A DNA stretch of 11,042 nucleotides, taken from an uncultured Campylobacter sp. (GTDB lineage: Bacteria; Campylobacterota; Campylobacteria; Campylobacterales; Campylobacteraceae). The notes under the pieces were generated by a model. It was given only the letters and a program-made list of their open reading frames with translations. It made no database searches and was not told the origin of the DNA. Below, in pieces: positions 1 through 6,517 of the stretch (position 1 is its first letter; each line of letters begins with the position of its first letter). A program made the translations under genes and the position numbers. The stretch spans positions 1 through 11,042 of the forward strand of contig NZ_CALIJF010000379.1 in NCBI RefSeq assembly GCF_938018035.1, in the 5' to 3' direction.

Positions 1-59
1 AATTTCGTAGCGTTGAATTTTATGGCTTGGAATTTTAAAGCATAGAATTTTATGCGCGG
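1..59. repeat. 15-bp tandem repeat at the left edge (about four units)
   Basis: Units GAATTTTATGGCTTG (15-29), GAATTTTAAAGCATA (30-44) and GAATTTTATGCGCGG (45-59) follow each other with an exact 15-bp period. Positions 1-14 look like a fourth, diverged unit cut by the window edge. Read in plus frame 1 the units give N-F-x-A-x pentapeptides before a TAG at 43-45, so this may be the last 14 codons of a gene with five-residue repeats that begins outside the window. It may equally be non-coding. The repeat is seen directly; the coding reading is inference. Confidence 0.55.
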
Positions 60-407
60 CTCGGCAGTAGATACTCCGCGCCGATTGGGGCGTGAAATTC
101 TTCGGCATAAAATTTCGCGGCTTAGAATTTTGAAATTTTAAATTACGAGCTGAATTCTGGCGGTAAATTTTGTGCTGAGGAGCTTTGCGCCGTGAAATTT
201 TAGCCGCAAATTTTGAAATTTTACAAAGCTGAATTTTGCTCGGCAGACTTCCGCGGCGAGAAATTTTACCGCAGAGCCTGTGGCGGCAAAAATTGGCGCG
301 CCCGCGCCCGTCCGAAAGCTAAATTAAGACGCGAGCGCTTGCGATAAGAGCGCAAATTTTAAGAAGCGAAATTCTGTGCCGCTAAAAGGCGCAAAATTTC
401 ACTAAAT
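60..407. other. Non-coding stretch downstream of the transferase gene
   Basis: No frame stays open for a convincing length, because AAATTTTA-type words introduce stops in most frames. GC-rich blocks alternate with AATTT or AATTC cores. Some cores keep a 15-bp spacing (starting at 96, 111, 126 and at 217, 232), as if the repeat array at the left edge once extended further and decayed. A weak inverted repeat GCGCT/AGCGC (335-339 with 349-353) lies about 55 bp past the stop of the minus-strand operon and could help termination, but has no proper T-run on the minus strand. I see no RNA gene here. Confidence 0.5.
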
Positions 408-2231
408 TTACTCGCCAAATTCCTTTTGCAGCTTGTAAACCTTATCGTAATCGACCTCCTCGATGATGCGCGGACGCGAGGCGTTGAAATCCGCGTTTAT
501 CACCGAGCGAGCGGGATCGTACTCGGGCAGCTCGGTCATCTCTAAAATTTCTGCGATCGCGTGGATGAGATCGTCGTTTAAAAACGGCCTGTCTTTGGCT
601 GCCGCGATGCGCGCCCAAAGATCAGCGTTTTGCTCTTTGAACTTATCCGACGCCATGAAAATCAGCGGGATTTCGAGCGTGAAGCGGTTGATGCCGCCGT
701 GGATCAGCTTGCCGCGGTATTGATAAAGGCTCTGGGCGTGGTCGCTGAAATAGACTATCAGCGTGTTGTCGCTCGCAAAAATTTTATAAATTTCGCTTAC
801 TATAAAATCGTTGTAAGCCACGGTGTTTAGGTAGTGCGCGAGCTCTTTTTTCTGCCCCTCATCAAGCGGCTCGCGCGAGATGTCCGCGGCGCTAAATTTA
901 GCAAAGCTTTTCGGATAGCGAAACTCGTAGCTCGGGTGCGAGCCCATCAGATGAAGGATGAAAAATTTATCCTTTTTCTGCGCGCCGCCCGCCTCTGCGG
1001 CGGAGCTTTCGTCCTTGTGCGCAAGAGGCGATCTTTTCGCGCCCGATTTGAAATTTTTTATACTCGGAAGCATAACTTCGTCGAGCGAGTAGGCGTATTT
1101 GTAAACCGGGATTTGATTCGTAAAGTCCGAGTGATCCGTCATCTGCGCGCTCGCGCCGCTTGCGACCGCCCACTGTCCGTAGCGCTCCTGGTTGCTGATC
1201 CAAAAGGTCTCGTAGTTTGCCAGCCGCGCGAGATTTACGATGTCGAGGTTGGCGCTCCACGGGCGCTGCTTTTCGCTCTCGTAATTTCCGAAATTTAGCA
1301 CGTATTTTAACACGTCGTTGGTCTTAGCTCCAGGCGAGACGACATCGCTAAAAGCGATTAAATTTCCGCTTTGCTCAAGCGCTTGCAGATTCGGCGTGGT
1401 GGGCAGATAGTAGCCGTATAGGCTCATAAAATTTCGCTGCAGGCTCTCTCCGATAATAAAAACGACGTTTGAGATGCGGTTTGGCGTGGTTTTATGCGAG
1501 TGTGAGGCGTAAATGCTTTGGTATCCCGCTTGCAGCTCGCGCACACTTTTAAAATCGGCGCCGAAATAATCCTTTGTAACGAAAGCAAAGTTATAAATCG
1601 GAATTTTATTTAGCGCGATTATGACGCTGGCGCGCATTTTCGAGCTTTTGGCTACGTAGCTTTTAAACGCCGCATGCGCGATAAAAACAAGCAAGCTAAG
1701 CAGAAAGACTATCTTTATCGCGCGACATAGCTTCATTCGCGCTCGCTGGCTCACTCTAAGCCTAAGAGCGGTGATGACGAAAATTAAAAGCGCCAAAAAA
1801 GCCGCGATAAGCTTGAAATTTAAAAACGCATGCGCGAACTCGAAGGCCTCCTTGGGCGTCGTTTGCACTAGCGCGTCCAGCGTGCCGTGCGAGTAGGTAA
1901 GCTCCAGGCTAAAGATCAAAAAAATCTGAGCGATCGCGAAGGCTACGTTTAGCGCCAGAAGTGCAAAGGCGAGAATTTTATATAGCCTGGCGCTGTAAAA
2001 GCTAAGCGCGTAAAGCGCGAAAAAAAGTATTGTCACGCCGCAGATCGCAGACGCCACGAAAAACAGCGCCTGCGCAGAGAGCAGCTCGCCGCCACGCGCG
2101 ATAAGAAGCAACCCGAGCGCTAAATTTAATACTAAAACTAGCGTGTATGCGTTTAGCACCGCGCCGCCGAATACCGATAGGAGGCTAAATCTGTCTTTTA
2201 AAAATGCGCCGATATTTTTTGCTAGGCTCAT
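408..2231 (-). CDS. Phosphoethanolamine transferase-like inner-membrane sulfatase-fold enzyme
   Basis: This 607-residue protein has about five N-terminal membrane helices (roughly residues 20-45, 53-76, 84-108, 140-157, 172-190) followed by a periplasmic alkaline-phosphatase/sulfatase domain. Family members move phosphoethanolamine from phosphatidylethanolamine to lipid A, LPS core or other envelope acceptors. The expected zinc and catalytic residues are visible: E262 in GES at 261-263, the candidate nucleophile T304 in SPGAKT, H427 and H431 in HLMGSH, D497-H498 in FSDH, and H511 in IHGG. The E262-T304 spacing of 42 fits the family. A low-complexity Ser/Ala/Lys-rich insert lies at about 396-422. 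The start at 2231 has AAGGAA upstream and sits 15 bp after uppP, so it is likely the last gene of the operon. It resembles the EptA/EptC/CptA group; the acceptor, and so the exact gene name, cannot be told. Family call is firm. Confidence 0.9.
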   Translation of the reverse strand: MSLAKNIGAFLKDRFSLLSVFGGAVLNAYTLVLVLNLALGLLLIARGGELLSAQALFFVASAICGVTILFFALYALSFYSARLYKILAFALLALNVAFAIAQIFLIFSLELTYSHGTLDALVQTTPKEAFEFAHAFLNFKLIAAFLALLIFVITALRLRVSQRARMKLCRAIKIVFLLSLLVFIAHAAFKSYVAKSSKMRASVIIALNKIPIYNFAFVTKDYFGADFKSVRELQAGYQSIYASHSHKTTPNRISNVVFIIGESLQRNFMSLYGYYLPTTPNLQALEQSGNLIAFSDVVSPGAKTNDVLKYVLNFGNYESEKQRPWSANLDIVNLARLANYETFWISNQERYGQWAVASGASAQMTDHSDFTNQIPVYKYAYSLDEVMLPSIKNFKSGAKRSPLAHKDESSAAEAGGAQKKDKFFILHLMGSHPSYEFRYPKSFAKFSAADISREPLDEGQKKELAHYLNTVAYNDFIVSEIYKIFASDNTLIVYFSDHAQSLYQYRGKLIHGGINRFTLEIPLIFMASDKFKEQNADLWARIAAAKDRPFLNDDLIHAIAEILEMTELPEYDPARSVINADFNASRPRIIEEVDYDKVYKLQKEFGE

Positions 2232-2246
2232 GAAATTCCTTGCGTA

Positions 2247-3023
2247 TTAAAATACAAATATGAAAAATGCGATGCCGATTAGAATTCTATAAATTCCAAA
2301 CGGGATGAAATCAAACTTCGAGACGAAGCTTAGAAATAGCTTGATCGCCGCAAGCGCCACTACGAACGCTACTGCGCCGCCTATGAGAAAGGTCGTGATA
2401 TTGTCGGAGTTTTGCGCGAAGGTGTCTAAATTTTTATAGGTGTCGTAGAAAGTCGCCGCAAACATCGTAGGGATCGCGAGTAGGAAGCTAAAGCGCGCGG
2501 CCAGGTTTCTGCTTAGCCCGCACAAAAGCCCTGCGATGATGGTAGCGCCGCTGCGCGAAGTGCCCGGCACCATCGCAAAACATTGCGAAAGCCCGATGAT
2601 GAAGGCCTGAACGTATGAAATTTGATCCAGATGCTCTAGTTCATTCTCCCTAGGGTGCGCTTTGCGAAAGAGCTCGACCGCGATAAAAATAATGCCCCAG
2701 CCGATCAGCGCGTAGGCGACGGTCTGCGGCGCGAATAGAGATTTGATGCTTTTATAGAGCAAAAATCCGATCGCAGCGGTGGGGATGAAGCCCACGACGA
2801 GCTTACACCAGAGCTTAAAATCGACCAAAAGCCGCTTGTAAAACATCGCGACGACCGCTAGGATAGAGCCTAGCTGGATAACGACCTCGAAGCATTTAAG
2901 CGTGTCGGTCTGCTGCAGACCCATCAGTTTCGCAGCTAAGATCATATGCCCGGTCGAGCTTACGGGCAGAAACTCCGTGAGCCCCTCGACGATGCCTAAA
3001 ATCACGGCGTCAAATATATTCAT
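2247..3023 (-). CDS. uppP: Undecaprenyl-diphosphatase UppP (BacA family)
   Basis: UppP removes a phosphate from undecaprenyl diphosphate, so that the lipid carrier can be reused for peptidoglycan and surface glycan assembly; extra copies give bacitracin resistance. At 258 residues the length is normal. The two signature motifs are intact: EGLTE at 13-17 (E13 and E17) followed by FLPVSSTGH ending at H26, and PGTSRSG at 153-159 with R157. Most of the rest is hydrophobic membrane helix. The start at 3023 lies inside the end of thiE (14-bp overlap) and is served by AAAGGAA at 3031-3037. A nearby ATG at 3025-3027 is in the thiE frame and is not the start. Envelope function links it to the transferase gene that follows. 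Confidence 0.97.
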   Translation of the reverse strand: MNIFDAVILGIVEGLTEFLPVSSTGHMILAAKLMGLQQTDTLKCFEVVIQLGSILAVVAMFYKRLLVDFKLWCKLVVGFIPTAAIGFLLYKSIKSLFAPQTVAYALIGWGIIFIAVELFRKAHPRENELEHLDQISYVQAFIIGLSQCFAMVPGTSRSGATIIAGLLCGLSRNLAARFSFLLAIPTMFAATFYDTYKNLDTFAQNSDNITTFLIGGAVAFVVALAAIKLFLSFVSKFDFIPFGIYRILIGIAFFIFVF

Positions 3024-3624
3024 CCATTTTTTCCTTTAAATTTGCTAAATTTTGCGTGATCGAAGCGGGTTTGTAGATCGCCTCTACCATCGCGATATAA
3101 TCAGGCTTGAGAGCTAAAATTTCATCCAGATTTTCTAAGCTTATGCCGCCGATTACGGCGATTGGGAGGTTTAAAGATTTTCGCGCCTCTTGCACAAGCG
3201 CATCGGGGCAAAGCGGCGCATCAGGCTTTGTCTTGCCGCGCCTTAGCGAGCCGAAGGCTACATAGCTAGCGCCCTGCGCCTCGGCCTTTTGCGCGCGAGC
3301 AAGATCAGCATAGCAGCTAACGCCGATGATCTTATCCGCGCCTAAAAACTCACGCACCTGCGCCGTCTCGCCGTCGTCCTTTCCGATATGCACGCCATGC
3401 GCGCCAAGCTTTTTAGCAAGCGCTGCATCGTCGTTGATAATGAGTTTGGCGCCGTAATCCTCGCAAAGACCGATGAGAGAGCGGATTAAAGCTTCATCCT
3501 GCGCGGCGAGCTTGCTGCGATACTGCACGAGCTTTACGCCGCAGCGCAAAATTTCATCTATCTGCGAAAAAATAGTTTGCGGCGGCGTTAAGGCATCGTC
3601 GCTAAGCGCGTAAATTTCACTCAT
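3010..3624 (-). CDS. thiE: Thiamine-phosphate synthase ThiE
   Basis: ThiE joins HMP pyrophosphate and the thiazole phosphate to make thiamine monophosphate in the cytoplasm. The 204-residue protein is a typical TIM barrel of this family: LVQYRSK at 32-38 (usually QxRxK), IINDD at 62-66, GVHIGKDD at 77-84, IGVSC at 100-104, YVAFGS at 121-126, KTKPD at 131-135 and the phosphate-binding IGGIS at 158-162. In GVSCY a Tyr stands where many homologues have His; this is a modest variation. It overlaps the upstream gene by 8 bp (ATGAGTGA) and uppP by 14 bp, so translation is probably coupled. No other thiamine gene and no TPP riboswitch is seen, so control must come from the operon promoter or an unseen internal one. 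Confidence 0.95.
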   Translation of the reverse strand: MSEIYALSDDALTPPQTIFSQIDEILRCGVKLVQYRSKLAAQDEALIRSLIGLCEDYGAKLIINDDAALAKKLGAHGVHIGKDDGETAQVREFLGADKIIGVSCYADLARAQKAEAQGASYVAFGSLRRGKTKPDAPLCPDALVQEARKSLNLPIAVIGGISLENLDEILALKPDYIAMVEAIYKPASITQNLANLKEKMDEYI

Positions 3625-4153
3625 CTATCTTTTTAGGCATCGGCACGCCGTTTAGGATGCAGTTAGTGACATCCCAAAATTTTGCGCTATACATTCCGCG
3701 CTTAGCCTCTTTGGCCTCCTCAGCGGCTTTTAAAAGAAGTTCGCTATCGTCGGTTGTCGGCACGGCAAATCCCGCCGCCACTAGGTCCAATCGCAGATTG
3801 CTTTTAGGATCGCTTGCGTCGCAGACATAGGCGTCATTGCCGCGATCGATTAAATTTACGTAGTAGCGCTTGCCGGGTTTTATCACAGACTCGAGAGCTT
3901 TTTTATATTCTTTGTCGAATTTTTTAAGCTCCTTAGCGTCCGTTATGCACCTTGAAGCGCCCGCGGCGATTATGTTTAAATTTTTTAAGTCGCAGGGGAA
4001 GAAGCGATCTTTTTGAGCCTTTCTGAAGGTAAAAACGAAGCTTCTGCCGTCATTGCCAAGACCTGCAAACGCAGCGATGCCGTATCTGTCTTTTTGCTCC
4101 GCAAAGCTCTGCGTGCAGAGCAAAATCGCAAGTGCTGGAAATATCTTTTTCAT
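3617..4153 (-). CDS. Secreted protein with degenerate thermonuclease (SNase)-like fold
   Basis: The 178-residue protein starts with a clear signal peptide (cleavage likely after SFA at 16-18), so it should be periplasmic or secreted. The C-terminal half resembles staphylococcal nuclease-like proteins: LDLVAAGFAV (122-131), then a helix rich in Ala/Glu/Lys ending in KRGMYS (151-156), matching the family's LV..GlA ... A...k.GlW pattern. The active-site Arg and Glu motifs (R-x-L-x-x-I-D-x-PE type) are not recognisable; only DRGND at 103-107 could be a trace of the third catalytic segment. It is probably not an active nuclease. Four Cys remain after cleavage (54, 69, 111, 165), possibly two disulfides. 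The start at 4153 has AGAGGA at 4159-4164. Nuclease kinship is inference from a weak resemblance. Confidence 0.6.
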   Translation of the reverse strand: MKKIFPALAILLCTQSFAEQKDRYGIAAFAGLGNDGRSFVFTFRKAQKDRFFPCDLKNLNIIAAGASRCITDAKELKKFDKEYKKALESVIKPGKRYYVNLIDRGNDAYVCDASDPKSNLRLDLVAAGFAVPTTDDSELLLKAAEEAKEAKRGMYSAKFWDVTNCILNGVPMPKKIDE

Positions 4154-4212
4154 AGGATTCCTCTTAGGCGGCGCAAATTCCTATTGCAGAATTTGCGCCT
4201 AAATTTTGCGGA
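4154..4212 (-). promoter_or_regulatory. Hairpin in the gap after the binding-protein gene
   Basis: A perfect 10-bp inverted repeat, GCGCAAATTC (4171-4180) and GAATTTGCGC (4189-4198), encloses an 8-nt loop. On the minus strand it begins 15 nt after the stop codon of the binding-protein gene. It has no following T-run on that strand, so it is more likely an RNA-stabilising or partial-termination element that keeps binding-protein mRNA in excess than a full terminator. Such hairpins after binding-protein genes are common in ABC importer operons. The structure is seen; the role is inferred. Confidence 0.6.
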
Positions 4213-4953
4213 TTATTTTAAATTATACTTTTCCAAAAGCTTTTCGTAGCTTCCGTCCTTTTTCATCTCCTCAAGCGCTGCGTTAAATTTAGCGAGCAGC
4301 TCGGGATACTTGCCCTTATCGAATGCGATCGAAAAGCCTTCGCTACCATCGGATTCTTTAAAAAACGCTACAAGATCGTCATTTTTCTTAAGATACTCGT
4401 AGCCCACGGACGAATCCACGCAAAGCGCGTCGATCTTTTTGTTTTTAAGCGACATGACGGCTACAAAAACGTTCTCCGTAGCGCTAACCTCGGCGCCTTT
4501 GATATCTCTGATCGCAAGCTCCTGAATGGTGCCTAGCTGCGCAGCAAGGCGCTTACCCTGCAGATCCGCCTTAGAATTTAACGAGCTATCGTCCTTACGC
4601 TTGACATATAAATTTTCGACCTTGTAGTAAGGAGCCGTGAAATCGATAGCCTTTTTACGAGCCGGCGTCGCGCTCATTCCCGAGGCGATCATATCGATTT
4701 TGCCGCTTTTAATCGCAGGGATCAGCCCGTCAAAGCTCATATTTAAAATTTCATATTTTACGCCCGTGCGCTTGGCAAGCTCGGCTACCAGATCCATATC
4801 AAAGCCGGTGACTTTGGAGTTTTCATCCACGAACTCAAACGGCGGATACTCGGCGTTCGTGCCTACGATGAGCGTATCTTTGGTGATGTCCTTAGCGACC
4901 AGCGAGCCGCAAAGCAAAGCGCCCGCAACTAGAAATCTCATAAATTTTTTCAT
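4213..4953 (-). CDS. Periplasmic polar amino-acid-binding protein of ABC importer
   Basis: This 246-residue family 3 solute-binding protein captures an amino acid in the periplasm and delivers it to the permease/ATPase encoded just upstream. A signal peptide covers residues 1-20, with cleavage likely after SLVA. The Cys at 15 sits in ALLC, a poor lipobox, so a lipoprotein form is unlikely. Family signatures are GTNAEYPPFEF (31-41), GFDMDL (50-55), SGMSATPARK (91-100, where R99 should hold the ligand carboxylate), the hinge AQLGTIQE (138-145) and D180. The start has the strong site AAAGGAGAGGG, which overlaps the end of the ATPase gene 11 bp away. Substrate is not certain: glutamine, arginine, cysteine and similar are all possible. 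A hairpin follows the gene. Confidence 0.93.
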   Translation of the reverse strand: MKKFMRFLVAGALLCGSLVAKDITKDTLIVGTNAEYPPFEFVDENSKVTGFDMDLVAELAKRTGVKYEILNMSFDGLIPAIKSGKIDMIASGMSATPARKKAIDFTAPYYKVENLYVKRKDDSSLNSKADLQGKRLAAQLGTIQELAIRDIKGAEVSATENVFVAVMSLKNKKIDALCVDSSVGYEYLKKNDDLVAFFKESDGSEGFSIAFDKGKYPELLAKFNAALEEMKKDGSYEKLLEKYNLK

Positions 4954-4964
4954 TTCCCTCTCCT

Positions 4965-5693
4965 TTAGTGGTTTAAAATTTTATTTAAAAATTCTTTCAA
5001 TCTCGGATTTTGCGGATTTTCAAATACGTTTTTAGGCGTATCGTCCACAGCGATCTTGCCGCCCTCCATAAAAAAGATCCTATTCGCGACATTGCGTGCA
5101 AAGCCCATCTCGTGCGTTACCACAAGCATCGTAATGCCCTCTTTGGCGACCTCTTTCATTATACCTAACACCTCGCCGATCATCTCGGGATCTAACGCCG
5201 AGGTAGGCTCGTCGAATAAAATCACATCCGGATTTACTGCCAAACTTCTAGCGATTGCGATGCGTTGCTTTTGCCCACCGCTAAGCTTGTGCGGATAAGT
5301 ATAGGCCTTATCACTAAGACCGACCTTTTGCAGCAGCTCCTCTGCTTTTGCGTAGGCTTGTTCTTTGGTATAGATCCCCGCTTTTATGGGCGCTAGAGTT
5401 AAATTTTCTAGTACGTTTTTATTTGCAAAGAGGTTGAAATGCTGAAACACCATACTAACTTTGCGGCGAATTTTATTAATATCAGTATGCTTATCGGTAA
5501 TATCCTCGCCGTCTATTTTAATAGTGCCGCCGCTTGGAATTTCAAGCAGATTTAAGCAGCGCAAAAAGGTTGATTTACCACCGCCGCTTGGACCGATGAT
5601 AGCTACGATATCGCCTTTATTTATGGTCTTTGAAATTCCTTTTAGCACCGATAAATTGCCGTAGGATTTGGTTAAATTTGATATTTCAATCAT
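4965..5693 (-). CDS. Amino-acid ABC importer ATP-binding protein (GlnQ/HisP type)
   Basis: This cytoplasmic ATPase, which works as a dimer, drives uptake through the permease encoded by the preceding gene. At 242 residues it has the normal length and all motifs: Walker A GPSGGGKS (34-41), Q-loop Q84, signature LSGGQ (137-141), Walker B VILFDEP (157-163) and the switch H194 in VTHEM. The start overlaps the permease stop by 8 bp (ATGATTGA) and has only a weak ribosome site, so its translation is probably coupled to the permease. GlnQ, HisP and ArtP types share these motifs and cannot be told apart here. Confidence 0.96.
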   Translation of the reverse strand: MIEISNLTKSYGNLSVLKGISKTINKGDIVAIIGPSGGGKSTFLRCLNLLEIPSGGTIKIDGEDITDKHTDINKIRRKVSMVFQHFNLFANKNVLENLTLAPIKAGIYTKEQAYAKAEELLQKVGLSDKAYTYPHKLSGGQKQRIAIARSLAVNPDVILFDEPTSALDPEMIGEVLGIMKEVAKEGITMLVVTHEMGFARNVANRIFFMEGGKIAVDDTPKNVFENPQNPRLKEFLNKILNH

Positions 5694-6390
5694 TGCGGTT
5701 TAACCTACTTTCTAGCATTTTTACTAAAAACGAGAAAAATTTCACGCTTGCATAGTAAAGTACTGCGGCAAAAAGTATCGGCTGGACGGTATAAAGCGCA
5801 GCCTGCATGCTTTTTGAAAAAAACGTAAGATCAGTAATTGCTACGAGGCCCACGACCGAGGTCTCTTTAAATAGGCTAATAAACTCATTCGCAAGCGCAG
5901 GCAGGATGTTTTTTATCGCCTGCGGAAAGACGATCTCTTTCATCGCTGTGCCGTAGCCTAGACCCATCGCGCGCGCCGCTTCCATCTGGCCGCGATCGAC
6001 GCTGTTTATGCCGCCGCGCACGATCTCCGCGACGTAGGCGGAGCTATTAAGCCCCAGCGCAAAGATCGCAGCTGCAATATTATTGCTCCACGTAGCAAAG
6101 ATAATAAACACAAACACCATCAGCTGGATAACGATTGGAGTTCCGCGGATGATATCCACGTATTCGTCGATAATGAAGCTTAAAAATTTATTGTTTAGAA
6201 ATTTTAAAAATGCCAGCATAAATCCTAATGCGATACCGATCACAATGCCGCCGGAGGTCAAAATAAGAGTGATGCCGTAGCTTTTGGCGTATGAAATTTT
6301 TTGCGCTTCGCTCAGTTCGGGATAGGTGAAATAAAGCCCCACGGCGATTACAGTCAAAACAAATACGACCTTTAAAATTTTCTCGTTCAA
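5686..6390 (-). CDS. Amino-acid ABC importer permease (HisM/GlnP type)
   Basis: This 234-residue inner-membrane subunit carries one N-terminal membrane helix (about 7-22) plus the core permease domain with several more helices. It contains IRGTPIVIQL (81-90), typical of the polar amino-acid group, and the EAA loop EAARAMGLG (137-145) continuing to P164, which docks on the ATPase. Only one permease gene is present, so the channel is probably a homodimer. The start is TTG at 6390: no ATG lies in frame before the upstream stop, and AAGG (6399-6402) sits 8 nt ahead. It is the first gene of the minus-strand operon. A product starting a little further upstream on a rarer codon cannot be excluded. 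Confidence 0.94.
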   Translation of the reverse strand: MNEKILKVVFVLTVIAVGLYFTYPELSEAQKISYAKSYGITLILTSGGIVIGIALGFMLAFLKFLNNKFLSFIIDEYVDIIRGTPIVIQLMVFVFIIFATWSNNIAAAIFALGLNSSAYVAEIVRGGINSVDRGQMEAARAMGLGYGTAMKEIVFPQAIKNILPALANEFISLFKETSVVGLVAITDLTFFSKSMQAALYTVQPILFAAVLYYASVKFFSFLVKMLESRLNRND

Positions 6391-6517
6391 CCAAGGCGCC
6401 TTTTTCTTAAAATTTAAATGGCAAGAATACTAAAATTTCGTTAAAATCTGGCTAAATTTCAAAAGCGAAATTTTATTTGAAGTAGGGTAAAATTAGCCTT
6501 TTTAAAAGGATGACAGG
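6391..6517. promoter_or_regulatory. Divergent promoter region between ABC operon and putP
   Basis: This 127-bp gap must serve both directions. For putP, TAAAAT at 6488-6493 is a good Campylobacter-type -10 box, about 25 bp before the ATG, with AAAGGA at 6505-6510 as ribosome site. For the minus-strand operon, TATTCT (plus-strand 6424-6429) could be the -10, giving a leader of about 27 nt. Between them AAATTTC (6454-6460) and GAAATTT (6467-6473) form a 7-bp inverted repeat, and AAATTTC also occurs at 6433-6439, 21 bp from the first. This could be an operator, but AAATTT words are so common in this genome that chance is a serious alternative. Confidence 0.5.

Noticed and set aside
1..300. CRISPR array
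   Set aside because: Repeat units are only about 15 bp, diverged and without unique spacers; there are no cas genes.
834..1298. 154-codon plus-strand open frame opposite the transferase gene
   Set aside because: It is antisense to a well-supported gene with intact catalytic motifs, is rich in Arg/Val/Phe as expected from a reversed GC-rich reading, and has no recognisable domain.
3600..4212. TPP riboswitch ahead of thiE
   Set aside because: thiE starts inside the preceding gene, and the 59-bp gap further up holds only a simple hairpin; there is no room or sequence for the riboswitch core.
4637..5035. 132-codon plus-strand open frame opposite the binding-protein and ATPase genes
   Set aside because: It runs across two firm genes on the other strand, with Ser/Ile/Pro-rich shadow composition and no signature.
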